A stretch of DNA of 64,000 nt from PALSA-243 sp963743705 (GCA_963743705.1 CAVUQS010000015.1:1-64000); one strand, 5' to 3'; positions 1 through 10,072 are shown, numbered from the stretch's first letter. Program-made: numbers and translations. Notes: generated by a model not told the origin, from the sequence alone.

Positions 1-182
1 AGTTCGGTCTGGGTACAGTCATGTCCAGCACCGACGAGCGGATCGTGATCAAATTCGACGACCATGGCGAGAAAAAATTCGTCACTAATTTGGTCATGGG
101 CAGTCTCAAGAAGAGCGACCGGCAGCCGCCCGCGGAGAAGAAGCGCGCGAGCCGCAAGAAGACAGCTCCCGTCGCGGTATAA
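1..182 (+). CDS. 3' end of a protein with a UvrD/PcrA-like C-terminal domain (partial)
   Basis: The reading frame is open from the window edge to a TAA at 180-182, giving about 59 residues. They start FGLGTVMSS, continue with a beta-rich IVIKFDDHGEKKF stretch and end in a lysine/arginine-rich tail. An FGxGTV...V.FDd.G.KK pattern is typical of the small Tudor-like C-terminal domain of UvrD/PcrA/Rep-type DNA helicases, which contacts RNA polymerase or other partners. The helicase motifs would lie upstream of the window, so the assignment rests on this tail alone. The same fold also occurs in small stand-alone proteins. Confidence 0.5.
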   Translation, partial: FGLGTVMSSTDERIVIKFDDHGEKKFVTNLVMGSLKKSDRQPPAEKKRASRKKTAPVAV

Positions 183-205
183 CAGGACCCATTGAGGATT
201 TTTGT

Positions 206-625
206 TTGAACGCACGCCAAAAACGACTATTCGAAGAAGCCCGGAAACGCAACCCGGATCTCAAAATTCCCGTCGAAGCTCCACCTCCCAACGACTGGAC
301 TGAAGCCGATCTGGCCCTGATCAAGCAGGGCGTCGGCGATAAAACTTCGCGCCCCGCTCAAGCCTCTGGGGGCGGCGAAGCCGCTGAAGAAGCGCCTACC
401 GGCGAGCAGCCCGGAAGCGTTGTCACCTATTTCGAAGCCAAGGGCTTCGGATTCCTGCGGCCCGACGACGGTGGCCGCGATATCTTCTTCCACGTCTCCC
501 GTCTGGTGGAAGGTCTGGCGACCGATCTCAAGCCGGGCGCTCGCGTTCTGTACGAGCTGGGCATGGACCGCACAGGGAAGATGGCTGCTTCGAGCGTGCG
601 CATAGCGCCTCCCGCAGCCTCCTAA
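206..625 (+). CDS. Cold-shock-domain protein with charged N-terminal extension
   Basis: The protein has 139 residues. The C-terminal half (about residues 70-133) is a cold-shock OB fold: it opens GSVVTYFEAKGFGFLRPDD (the RNP1-like KGFGFL) and continues DIFFHVS (RNP2-like), ending in a V-x-Y-E-L strand. Such domains bind single-stranded RNA or DNA. The first ~65 residues are charged and low-complexity, unlike the 65-70 residue stand-alone Csp proteins. The start is a TTG, chosen because a GAGGA ribosome-binding site lies 7 nt before it and no better start exists in frame. It sits 23 nt after the preceding gene, so the two may be co-transcribed. Confidence 0.8.
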   Translation: MNARQKRLFEEARKRNPDLKIPVEAPPPNDWTEADLALIKQGVGDKTSRPAQASGGGEAAEEAPTGEQPGSVVTYFEAKGFGFLRPDDGGRDIFFHVSRLVEGLATDLKPGARVLYELGMDRTGKMAASSVRIAPPAAS

Positions 626-684
626 GCCCCCACGAACGCCATACTTCCGCCGCCGTGTGCCACAATGCTTCTGGCACCCCTTTT

Positions 685-2135
685 ATGGCGTTCATTCACG
701 ACGATTTCCTCCTGAGCAATAAGACCGCGCGCCGTCTCTATCACCGCTTCGCCGCGGACAGAACCGATTCTCGATTATCACTGCCACCTGCCGCCGGCCG
801 AAGTCGCCGCGAACCGCCAGTTCTCGAACCTTTTCGAGATCTGGCTGGAAGGCGATCACTATAAATGGCGCGCCATGCGCGCCAACGGCGGTCGATGAGC
901 GCTATTGCACGGGCGACGCTCCGCCTTTACGATAAGTTCCTGGCATGGGCGCGGACGGCGCCGCAGACACTGCGAAATCCGCTCTATCACTGGACACATC
1001 TGGAGTTGCAGCGCTACTTCGGAATTGACGAACTGCTGGATTGGAATCCACCGCACCCCTCGCAATATGGAAAAGGCCAACGTCCGATGCTGGCCACTGC
1101 CGATCTGCTGTGCGCACGGCATTTTACGGAAGTTTTCGGGTGAAGGCGCTTTCTGCACCACGGACGACCCGGCCGACGATCTGGATCATCACAAGACCAT
1201 CGCCGCATCTAACCTGGAGACGAAAGTATTTCCTTGTCTTTCCGCCCGGATAGGGCCCTCATCGGTAAACCTGCCCGACGCATTCAACCGATGGGTGTGG
1301 CGCGCCTCGAAGCGGTGAGAAATGCGTAGCGTGGGGAACTTTAACTCGTTCCTGGGATGCGCTGAAGTCGCGGCACGATTTCTTCCACACGGATGGGCGG
1401 AAGGCTATCCGATCATGGCATTCAATCACCCCGTTCTCGAATTTCCCTCAGGCCTGGCGGGAAGTGGCCTGCAATTTTTGACCGCGCGCAGCTTGCAAGG
1501 CTGAGCCTCCTCAGCGGAAGAGCACGAGCGGTTCGCATCCTATATGATGCTGATGTTCGGGCTTTTGGGACGCGGAGCTGAGGATGGACCAAGCAACTCC
1601 ATATCGGGGCGCTGCGCAACAATAATTCGCGGCGGCTGCGCTGGAACTGGTACCCGACACGGGCTTCGATTCCATCGGCGACTGGCCGCAAGCCCTGCCC
1701 GGATTGGGCCGCTACATGGATCGGCTGGGCGGACGAGAACGCGTTGCCGAAGATGGTGATCTACAACCTGAATCCGGCGGATAATTACGTCGTGGCGACC
1801 ATGGTAGGGAACTTCCAGGATGGCAGACTCGCCGGTAAGATTCAGTTCGGCAGCGGCTGGTGGTTCCTCGACCAGAAAGAGGCGATGGACGTGGCAGATG
1901 AACGCCCTCTCGAATAACGGGCTCAGCTCAAGGTTCGTCGGCATGCTGACGGATTCGCGCTCGTTCCTCTCTTATCCCCGGCACGAATATTTCCGCCGTG
2001 TGCTGTGCAACCTGCTCGGCACCGAGATGGAACGCGGGCGAGATTCCGGACGATGAAGAGCTGGTGGGGCCGGTGGTGCGCGATATCTGCTACCACAACG
2101 CCGAGCGGTTTCTGGGTCTGGATTTAGGCGGCTAA
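685..2135 (+). pseudogene. uxaC: Glucuronate (uronate) isomerase UxaC, multiply frameshifted
   Basis: Reading across frames recovers a full-length UxaC: MAFIHDDFLL at the ATG (685), then DYHCHLPP, GDHYKWRAMRANG, NPLYHWTHLELQRYFGI, DDPADDLDHH, HIGALRNNN, QFGSGWWF, RFVGMLTDSRSFLSY, RHEYFRRVLCNLLG and FLGLDLGG before TAA at 2133-2135. UxaC interconverts D-glucuronate/D-fructuronate and D-galacturonate/D-tagaturonate, the first step of hexuronate catabolism. About 483 codons are covered, close to the usual ~470 residues, so the gene is not truncated. The frame is broken many times; clear single extra bases lie near 762, 889, 927 and 2037. No continuous protein could be made. It is either a decaying gene or a stretch of poor consensus. 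Confidence 0.85.
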
Positions 2136-2161
2136 ATTCCTAGGACGCGTTCATTGCTGCT

Positions 2162-2428
2162 TTAGTGATCCGCTGCTGAACCGGTCGGAGTGCCGGAGGC
2201 CACATTGGAGCTGCCCGCTGCAACCGTACCATTGAACCCGTTCCACAGGCTTTGTAATCCGCCCGAGAGGTAAATAAAAATACCCAGGCCAACTAGTGCG
2301 ATCGCAGCGGTTAAGAGACAGTACTCGGCGAGGTCCTGCCCCCGGTCACTCCTCCGAAGATTACCCATCCACGTATGGAACAATCTCTCTACCACTAGAG
2401 TAAATTCTAAGGGGACTAGAGGCTCCAT
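2162..2428 (-). CDS. Small Flp/pilin-like membrane protein
   Basis: This is a short protein with one hydrophobic helix. The core DRGQDLAEYCLLTAAIALVGLGIF resembles the N-terminus of Flp-type IVb pilins (acidic residue, GQ, then E-Y and a hydrophobic helix), which are assembled by Tad machinery after a prepilin peptidase cut. The C-terminal ~40 residues are rich in Gly, Ser and Thr. The listed ATG gives 88 residues, but no ribosome-binding site is seen; a GTG at 2395 or the ATG at 2368 (68 residues) are alternatives that fit the usual pilin length better. No tad genes are visible nearby. It is intact although it lies between broken genes. Confidence 0.55.
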   Translation of the reverse strand: MEPLVPLEFTLVVERLFHTWMGNLRRSDRGQDLAEYCLLTAAIALVGLGIFIYLSGGLQSLWNGFNGTVAAGSSNVASGTPTGSAADH

Positions 2429-2496
2429 GGCTAGGTTGTCATTGGTTATGGGCCCTAAAGGTTTTCCCGGATTAGCCGATGATATGAGAGACAGTT

Positions 2497-2787
2497 ATGG
2501 TCTCATTCTTCCCCGCCCTAGGCGAAGCCGTTTGGGAAATGCCGCCGCTCATTCTGCACCCATTCAGCGAGCGGATTTCAGCCGCGACGTTGCTCGAAAA
2601 CTCCAAGGCGGCCCTGATGCTCTCGGGGCTGATCCCGAGTGACGGGGCTGACCATAACGAACTGAAACGCAAGCTTTTGGCCGGAAGGCACTCGGAAATC
2701 CGAATGCTGTTTTACCTGGGAAAAGACGCGTTCCGATGGATCGGGCAGTGCATGGAGATCGTGCAACGCGAGCCGGGCGTCGCCTAA
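2497..2787 (+). CDS. Hypothetical protein
   Basis: This is an uninterrupted 96-codon frame beginning at an ATG with GAGAG 6 nt upstream. The product (MVSFFPALGEAVWEMPP... to ...CMEIVQREPGVA) has no signal peptide or membrane helix. It looks alpha-helical, with a basic, leucine-rich middle (LKRKLLAGRHSEIRMLFYLG). I do not recognise a family. It lies between the divergent pilin-like gene and a frameshifted remnant that begins in the same frame just after its stop, so it could also be the head of a longer gene now broken. Confidence 0.4.
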   Translation: MVSFFPALGEAVWEMPPLILHPFSERISAATLLENSKAALMLSGLIPSDGADHNELKRKLLAGRHSEIRMLFYLGKDAFRWIGQCMEIVQREPGVA

Positions 2788-3149
2788 TCCGGCGTCAAGC
2801 GGCCAACGTTGCGCGGGTTGCTGGCATCTCCGCCCACGGGCCTTGCGCGAGAAGCTGGTGCGGTGGGGGGTTGGCGATTATGCCTCGGTTTTTGCCCGTG
2901 CTATCGGATTGCATACGGTTTTCGGCAAGCCGCCGGAATTCGGGGCCCTGGCAGAGGATTTCCTGCGGGGCTATCATCGCGCGGCCGATCTCCTGTATCA
3001 GGCTTTCATGGAATCGGAGCCACACCGGGTGGGCGCGCCAAAGAACTTCCGCTTCGAGCTTTCCCTCGGCGGAACGAAAATGCTCGAGACCGAATGGGCG
3101 GATAAAGCGTATTTCCCTGCACTTCCACGCCGCGGCGGTGAGAGAATAA
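2788..3149 (+). pseudogene. Frameshifted remnant of a hypothetical protein
   Basis: Codon-like sequence runs on after the stop at 2785-2787 (frame 1: RPTLRGLLASPPTGL) and then continues sensibly in frame 2 from about 2841 (LREKLVRWGVGDYASVFARA..., ...FLRGYHRAADLLYQAF..., ...FELSLGGTKMLETEW). One net frame change near 2838-2843 joins them. The most plausible end is before the ATG of the LarA-like gene at 3154; frame 3 has a TAA at 3147-3149. The family is not recognised. The single-base damage is of the same kind as in the flanking uxaC and larA-like genes. Confidence 0.4.
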
Positions 3150-3153
3150 CTTT

Positions 3154-4467
3154 ATGCCTTTTCCCCGCTTTATGATCATCCGCCAGAAATTTCCGAGCCG
3201 CCAAGATTGCGGACATCGCCTGGAAGTCACCAAACGGCTTTTCGGCATCGAACTTCGCCTCGCGGTTGAAGCCGGGGGCGCGCGTCGCGATCGGCGTGGG
3301 CAGCCGTGGCATCCACAACATCGCGGCCATTGTGCGCAGCGCGGTGAAGTATTGGAAAGACCGGGCATGAATCGTTTTATCTTCCCCGCGATGGGCAGCC
3401 ACGGCGCGGCTTCGGCGCAGGGGCAAGCCGATGTGCTGGCGCACTACGGCATCACGGAAGCGTCGATGGGATGCCCGCTGCTGGGCCAACTGGAAGTAGT
3501 GTCGGTGGGCAAGACGGCGGACGGTATCGAGGCCTTCATGGACAAGCTGGCTTACGATTCCGATGGCGTGATGTTCGTGGGCCGCGTAAATGGCCTACGG
3601 ACTACTCGGGCAAGATCGAGAGTGGTCTGTTCAAGATGATGGCGATCGGCCTCGGCGAATAGGCGGGCGCGCAACGCTATCACGCGTATGCCTGCCGGCT
3701 CGGCTGGAGCACGTGATCACGACGGTGGGGCGGCAGGTGTTGCAATCGGGCAAGATTCTGGGCGGCATCGCGATTCTGGAAGCGCGTACCACAACACGGG
3801 AAAAATGAAGCCGTGCGGGTAGAAGCGATGGAAGCGCGCGAGGCGGAGAATCTGGCGCTGGTGAAATCGTGGATGGCGAAGATTCCGGTGGATGCCGACG
3901 TCCTGATTCTGGATGAGATCGGCAAGAATATCAGCGGCGCGGGCATGGATACGAAGGTTGTGAACCGCGGCGTGCAGGGGCAATATAATCCGTCGGCCGG
4001 ATAGACGGTTCGAACGCATCTTCATACGCGACCTGAGCGAACTGACCTATAACAGCGCCGTCGGCCTGGGCATGGCGGACGTGGTGACGGACCGGCTCGT
4101 GAACCGCATCGACTGGACGCCAACGCCGATCAATTCGCTGACCGCGGATACGCCCGAGGCGATCCGCACGCCGATCCACTATGCTACCGACCGCGAATGT
4201 TTGGACACGATGGCGGCCAGTGGCAAGTCGATCTGAGCCAGGTCACCTATGCGTGGATCCGCAACAGCATGGAGCTCACGCGGCTGGGCTTAAGCGAAAA
4301 CCTGCGCGCGAGTCGAGAGCAACCCGTTGCTCGAAATCGAAGCGACCGTGGATTTCGATTTCGACGGCCGCGGAGATTTGCTGAGCCCGTTCGCGCCCAT
4401 GGAAAAATACCGCAGGCGCGCACTAGGTACGGCTTTCGCCAAACCGGTGGTCTTCGGCCCGCTTTAA
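3154..4467 (+). pseudogene. LarA-like (DUF2088) protein, multiply frameshifted
   Basis: Reading across frames gives MPFPRFMIIRQKFPSR at the ATG, FIFPAMGSHGAASAQGQ, TDYSGKIESGLFKMMAIGLG, RQVLQSGKILGGIAILE, IRDLSELTYNSAVGLGMADVVTDR and, at the end, SPFAPMEKYRRRALGTAFAKPVVFGPL before TAA at 4465-4467. This order matches the nickel-dependent lactate racemase (LarA) superfamily, DUF2088, whose members racemise or epimerise hydroxy acids using a nickel-pincer nucleotide. The length (about 437 codons) is normal for the family. Several frame changes occur (for example near 3225, 3595, 3660, 3800, 4010, 4210), and the usual K-P-H-T motif before the TDYSG segment is damaged. It follows uxaC, which suggests a sugar-acid catabolic locus before decay. 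Confidence 0.7.
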
Positions 4468-4479
4468 AAAACGCCCAGT

Positions 4480-7172
4480 CTAAAAATGGAAGCTAAGCGA
4501 CGCCGTAATCGCCCTCGGCGTCACATAGTGCGTGCCGCTGAATGTGGAAAGGAAGTTGTAGAGAGCAACCTTGTTGGTGAGATTCACCGCCGAGATCCGG
4601 GCGCTCCACTTATAACGGTCGCCATGGAAGATGTTGTCGTGGCCTACGGCGACATCGAAAAGACTACGGGACGCGATGCGCGGCGGATTGTGATCGTCGT
4701 TTTCCGTGCCGGGCGCCGGAATCGAAGTGTACTTGGACCCATATTGCGAGGCGGGGCATAGGCCCGTGGGGCTAATTGGCATAGCCGGCGTGGCGAAAAC
4801 GTTGCCGCAGAACAAGCCTCCCTGGAACTGCTGATCGGGCGAGAGGTTGGAGACGTCGACGATAGTATCCGTGCCATTCGGGCCGTTAGCGCAATTGCCG
4901 CCTGCGCAAGGCACAGGACCCCAACGAGTCCGCTGTCGTAGCGCCAGTTGAACCCGAACCAGGGACCGAACTTCCCGAACTCATATTGCAGATGAGTGGT
5001 CTGGTTGAACTTTTCGTCATGATCGATGCGGAAAACCGTACTTCCGCCAGGCGTCGCGCCGATACCGGCGATCTGCGGAGTAAAGAAACGCGCGGCGACG
5101 CTCGACATCACGACGAAGGCGGTGAAGCCATGGTAGTCGGGAACGCTGACGCGGATCGCGTAACCGGGGATTTTGGAACGTTCCCACTCAATAGGAAACG
5201 TCACGGGGGTGGCGGCAAACACGCTGAAATCGTATGCGCGGTGGGTGTATTTCCAGAGGTATTCCGCATCGACGACAAGGTAACGTCCGAAAGCCTGCTC
5301 GAAACCGGCGTGGAATTCGTTGCGCCAGCCGGGCCCGAGCGGCGAGGGCAAGCACGGGCCTATCGTTGACATGATAGCGTTTACGACGGCGTCGTCACAA
5401 CCGACGCTCGAGAGCACCAGGTTCTCGTTGAACGGCGTCTCGAGGGTCCGCGCATAGGAAACGCGAAGAACGGTGTTCGAGTTTTTGATGTTGTACGCAA
5501 GGCCGAGCCGCGGTTGGGCTTGCGTCAGTGAGGCCAAGCCATCGTAGACGTCGAAGCGCAAACCGACGTTGGCGGTCCAGTTCTGGATTTTGATCGCGTC
5601 CTCGATATACATTCCCAACTCTCTGACATCAGCGTGGCCATGAAATTGGTAGAGGCTGCTGGTAGGGCGGGGGCAGCCGTACGATGACGGCAGAGTGCCC
5701 GTGTAGGTCAGGTCATAGCACGCGAGCAGGGGGTTGAAATCGGGGCCGGGCGGGTTGAATGTAGGATCGACAATTCCGAAGTTGTCCCTTTCAGTCAGGA
5801 AGGTATGTTGAAAAACGACGCCAGCCTTTAGGTTATGGATACCCTTGACATAAGAGAAAGTCGTACGGGCGCCCATGTTGGTTAACCGGCGGTTCTGCCC
5901 AATGGTCAGCTTCTACAAATCGGGTGTGAGATCGGCAAACGGATTGTCGCTCGGATAGTAGTTGAATTGATCCTGCCGCAGGAAGCCGCCAAAAGTAAAG
6001 ATCTCGTCGCCGCCGATGGCCCGCGTCCAATTCGGCGCCACGTTGAAGGTGCGAATCTGCGAGCGTTGATCCTGAGAACCAACGACCTGGCCGTTAGGGC
6101 CGAGGCCCCCGTTATCGACGACGCCGCCCGACCATGCGGCGGCGGTTTGGGAGTCGTAAGAGTTGGGGGTTTGAAACCAAGAACGCGTGAACCCTAAGTT
6201 AAAGTTGAGGAAATCGTTTTGCGAAAGCTGCAGATCGAGACGGTCAAACAGGTTGGTCTGGTTGCCGCGATCGTGGATGACGCCGAATTCCGGGCCATCA
6301 AGAAAGCGGCCCGTATCCAAGCCGTTGGCGGAGATGAAATTTCCCGCGGTCTTGCTGCCGAAGCTAAGATCGAAGCCGCCGCCGGACGTTCCGAAGGACC
6401 CGTAAGAGGCGTTGACCGAGCCGTGCGGCTTATCCACGCCCAAGCCGGAGCGTGTGGTCACGACGATGACGAGGCTGGTCTTGCCGCCGTATTCGGCGGG
6501 CGGCGCGCCTTCGATGACTTCCATCGACTGCACCGAGTCCAGGGGAATCTGGTTGGAGAAAACTTTGCTCTGCTGGTCGGTAATAGGCTGGCCATCGACT
6601 GAAAACGAGTTCTCCGCGTGATCGCCCATTCCGTGAAACAGGCCGTTGGAATCGGCGGCAACGCCGGGCGCGGCCAGCGTCACGAGTGAACTCAGCGACG
6701 ACGATTGGCTTTCGAGCGGGAGCTTTTCGAACAGGCCGCGATCTACGTCAGTGTGCGTGACGGGGCTGGTCTCAACCAGATCGCCCCCTTCCGCTTTGAC
6801 CTCGATGCTGGATTTGGCGGCGCCAAGCGCGAGCGTGAACTTGAGATCGAGAGCGACAGGCGAGCGCACGTCGACATCCTGTTCGGCGGACTGAAATCCT
6901 TGCGAGGTCACCACAAGGTGATAGTTGTTGAACGGGACATTGTCGAATTCGAACTTGCCCTGCGCGTCCGTCTTGACGGAGACGGTGTAGTGAGAGACAG
7001 GATTCTGCATGGTGACGCCGGCGGCCGGAATGGCCGCGCCGGAGGGATCGGCCACCGAACCGTGAACTGTGCCGGAAGTTCCACTCCTCGATTGTGGGCC
7101 ATCGGACGGAGCGGCGAATACGGAACCGGCGCACAAAACGAGACACGTCATGCCGTGGCGCAAAAGGATCAT
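4480..7172 (-). pseudogene. TonB-dependent receptor, copy 1, broken by amber codon and frameshift
   Basis: This is a leftward gene paralogous along its whole length to the intact receptor at 7301-10072. It has a signal peptide (ATG 7172), a carboxypeptidase-regulatory-like beta domain (VHGSVADPSGAAIPAAGVTM), a TonB plug region (ITDQQSKVFSNQIPLDSVQSMEVIEGAPPAEYGG split across the plug) and a long outer-membrane barrel ending in ...ITASLSFHF. Two lesions are visible. An in-frame TAG occupies 5913-5915, where the paralogue has Gln (DL*KLT against DLQLQT). A net one-base loss near 4912-4925 puts the last ~144 residues (PCAGGNCANGPNGTD...) in another frame. The product would be an inactive truncated barrel. 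Confidence 0.85.
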
Positions 7173-7300
7173 GGACTAACGGTGCGGGCAACGCCCCGCG
7201 CGGCCTAAAAATTCACAAACGGCCATTTTCGCGGCGCAAGCGGGGCTGAATTCCTCGATGAGAGAACTACATCCTTTGTGCGTGCGATCGACACGCGTGG

Positions 7301-10072
7301 CTAGAAATGAAAGCTAATCGACCCCGTAATCGCCCTCGGCGTGACGTAATGCGTCCCGCTGAAAGTGGAAAGAAAATTATAGAGCGCCACTTTATTCGCT
7401 ATGTTAATGACCGATATGCGCGCGCTCCACTTATATCGTTCGGCGTGGAAGAGGTTGTCGTGGCCAAGCGAGACATCGAACAAGTTGCGCGACGCGATGC
7501 GCGGCGGATTGTGATCGTCGTCTTCCGTACCTGCGGTGGGGATCTTGACCAGGGAAGATCCATATTGCGCTGCCGGGCAGAGCCCCGAGGGGCTGATCGG
7601 CATCGTGGGCGTCGCATGCACGCCGCCGCAGAATAGACCGGCCTGATACTGTTGGTCCGGTGTCAGGTCAGAAACGTCCACGATGCTGTCCGTGCCGTTG
7701 GCGCCGTTGGCGCAGTTGCCTCCGGCGCAGGGAACCGGGCCGGCAACGAGGCCCGAGTCATAGCGCCAGTTGAAACCGATCCATGGCCCGCTCTTGCCCA
7801 CCTGGTATTGCAGGTGCGTGGTCTGATTGAAGGTTTCATCGTGATCGATGCGGAACACGGTGCTGCCGCCGGGCGTTGCGCCGATCCCCGCCACCTGCGG
7901 AGTAAAGAAGCGCGCGGCCACGCTCGACATCACCACAAACGCGGAGAATCCGTGTATGTTCGGCACGCTGGCGCGAATCGCATAGCCCGGTATCTTGGAG
8001 TTGTTCCATTCCACCGGAAAGGTGATGGGAGTGTTTCCCAGGATACTGAAGTCGTACGCGCGGTGCGTGTACTTCCAGATATACTCCGCATCCACCACCA
8101 GGTAGCGGCCGAACGCCTGCTGTAATCCAACGTGGAATTCGTTGCGCCAGCCGGGTCCGAGCGGCGCCGTGTTGCACGGGCCGAGGGAGGACATGACGGC
8201 GTAGACAACCGGATCGTTGCAGCCCTCGCTCGAAAGCACCAAGTTCTCATTGAACGGCGTTTCGAGAGTGCGCGCGTAGGAAGCGCGAATCACCGTGCTC
8301 GTGCCTTTGATGTTATATGCCACCCCGAGGCGCGGCTCCAGTTGTTTTTTCTCGGCGAGCCCGTTATAGAGATCGGCGCGTAGACCGATATTGAAGTTCC
8401 AGTTCTTTACCGTGATGCTGTCCTGGATGTAGAGCGCCAACTCCTTCACATCCGCGTGACCGTAAAATCCATATAAGCCGCTGGTCGATTTGGGGCAACC
8501 GTCGGAAGCGGGTAAAGAGGCGGTGCGCGTGAGGTCGTAGCAGCCCAGCAGCGGGACGAAGCCCGGGTTGGCCGAAAGTTGCCCGGTGCAGCCAGACGGG
8601 TTGGTGATCGAAGGGCCGGTGAAGGGGCTGCCATCCGCATTCAAGCAAACCGGGTTGAACGTAGGATCGACGATGCCCAGATTGTCCCGCTCCGTGAGGA
8701 ACGTGTGCTCATACATCGCCCCCATTTTCACGTTGTGGATTCCCTTGGAATAAGAGAGGGTGGGCTGTCCGCCGATGCTGGTCAGCTTGCGGTTCTGTCC
8801 CACCGTCTGCAGTTGCAGGCCGGGAATTAAATCCGAAAAGGGATCGCCGCTCGGGTAGTAATCGAATTGATCCTGGCGCACCCAGCCACCGAGCGCGAAC
8901 ACCATGTTGCTCCCGAGGCTGCGCGTCCAGGTGGGCGCGAAATTGAACGTGCGAATCTTCGAGCGCTGGTCGGTGGGCCCGACCACTTGTCCATCGGGAC
9001 CGACTCCCCCGGTATCCACCACTCCGCCCGACCACGCAGCGGCGTTTTGCATGTCGTAGGAATTCGGCGTTTGAAACCACGACCGCGTAAAGCTGAAGTT
9101 GAGGTTGATCGTGTCCCCGGACGTCGGTTTAAAGTCCAGGCGGTCGAACACATTGGCCTGATTGCCGCGATCGTGAAGGACTCCAAACTCCGGACCGTCC
9201 AGAAACCGTCCGGTGTCCATGCCGTTCAGCGCGATAAAATTGCCGACGCTCTTCGATCCAAACCCCAGTTCGAATCCGCCGCCGGAAGTGCCGAACGACC
9301 CATAGGATGCTGTCACCGAGCCGTGCGCTTTATCCATTCCGAGGCCCGAGCGCGTAGTCACCACAATTACCAGACTGGTCTTATCGCCATATTCGGCGGG
9401 CGGCGCGCCCTCGATCACTTCCATCGATTGCACCGCCTCCACCGGTAACTGGTTCGAGAAGACTTTGCTTTGCTGATCGGTAATTGGCTGTCCATCCACC
9501 GAGAACGAATTCGAGGCGTGATCGCCCATTCCATGAAACAGTCCATTGGAATCGGCGGCAACACCGGGCGATGCCAGAGTCACTAGCGAACTGAGCGACG
9601 AGGATTGGCTCTCCAGGGGCAGCTTTTCGAACAGGCCACGGTCGATATCGGTGTGCGTCACTGGATCGGTCTCGACTAAGTCTCCCCCGGCCTCGACAAT
9701 CACGCTGGCAGAGGCTGTCCCGAGCTGTAACCCGATTTTAGTTTCGACTGGGATGGGCGAGCGGACATCGACATCCTTCTGACCCGCGCCAAAGCCGGAG
9801 GCGGAGATGACGAGGTGATAGTTGTTGAAAGGAATGTTGCCGAACTCAAACTTGCCCTGGCCATCGGTTTTTGTGGCTTGAGTATAGTGCGAAACCGGAT
9901 TTTCAATCGTGACTGCGGCGCCGGGGATTGCGGCGCCGGAAGGGTCGTTAACCGAGCCGCGAACCGTACCGGCCGTTCCGCTACTGCTCGATTGAGGACC
10001 ATCGTCCGCAAACGCGGGGCCGGAAGCCGCACACAGGATGACGCATGCCAGACTGACCGATGCGAGTTTCAT
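7301..10072 (-). CDS. TonB-dependent receptor with carboxypeptidase-regulatory-like domain
   Basis: This outer-membrane receptor has about 923 residues. The order is a signal peptide (MKLASVSLACVILCAASGPAFA), a carboxypeptidase-regulatory-like fold (TVRGSVNDPSGAAIPGAAVTI), a plug with PITDQQSKVFSNQLP and EVIEGAPPAEYG, and a barrel ending RAITGSISFHF with the expected C-terminal Phe. This architecture (TonB_dep_Rec with Cna/carboxypeptidase-like N-domain) is common in Acidobacteriota and usually imports oligosaccharides or other large substrates using TonB-ExbBD energy. I chose the ATG at 10072 because it directly precedes the signal peptide; a TTG at 10081 is also possible. It is the functional member of a tandem pair with the pseudogene at 4480-7172. 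The substrate cannot be deduced. Confidence 0.85.
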   Translation of the reverse strand: MKLASVSLACVILCAASGPAFADDGPQSSSSGTAGTVRGSVNDPSGAAIPGAAVTIENPVSHYTQATKTDGQGKFEFGNIPFNNYHLVISASGFGAGQKDVDVRSPIPVETKIGLQLGTASASVIVEAGGDLVETDPVTHTDIDRGLFEKLPLESQSSSLSSLVTLASPGVAADSNGLFHGMGDHASNSFSVDGQPITDQQSKVFSNQLPVEAVQSMEVIEGAPPAEYGDKTSLVIVVTTRSGLGMDKAHGSVTASYGSFGTSGGGFELGFGSKSVGNFIALNGMDTGRFLDGPEFGVLHDRGNQANVFDRLDFKPTSGDTINLNFSFTRSWFQTPNSYDMQNAAAWSGGVVDTGGVGPDGQVVGPTDQRSKIRTFNFAPTWTRSLGSNMVFALGGWVRQDQFDYYPSGDPFSDLIPGLQLQTVGQNRKLTSIGGQPTLSYSKGIHNVKMGAMYEHTFLTERDNLGIVDPTFNPVCLNADGSPFTGPSITNPSGCTGQLSANPGFVPLLGCYDLTRTASLPASDGCPKSTSGLYGFYGHADVKELALYIQDSITVKNWNFNIGLRADLYNGLAEKKQLEPRLGVAYNIKGTSTVIRASYARTLETPFNENLVLSSEGCNDPVVYAVMSSLGPCNTAPLGPGWRNEFHVGLQQAFGRYLVVDAEYIWKYTHRAYDFSILGNTPITFPVEWNNSKIPGYAIRASVPNIHGFSAFVVMSSVAARFFTPQVAGIGATPGGSTVFRIDHDETFNQTTHLQYQVGKSGPWIGFNWRYDSGLVAGPVPCAGGNCANGANGTDSIVDVSDLTPDQQYQAGLFCGGVHATPTMPISPSGLCPAAQYGSSLVKIPTAGTEDDDHNPPRIASRNLFDVSLGHDNLFHAERYKWSARISVINIANKVALYNFLSTFSGTHYVTPRAITGSISFHF

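Noticed and set aside
685..2135. Programmed frameshifting in uxaC
   Set aside because: There are too many frame changes, in both conserved and variable parts, with no slippery heptamer pattern.
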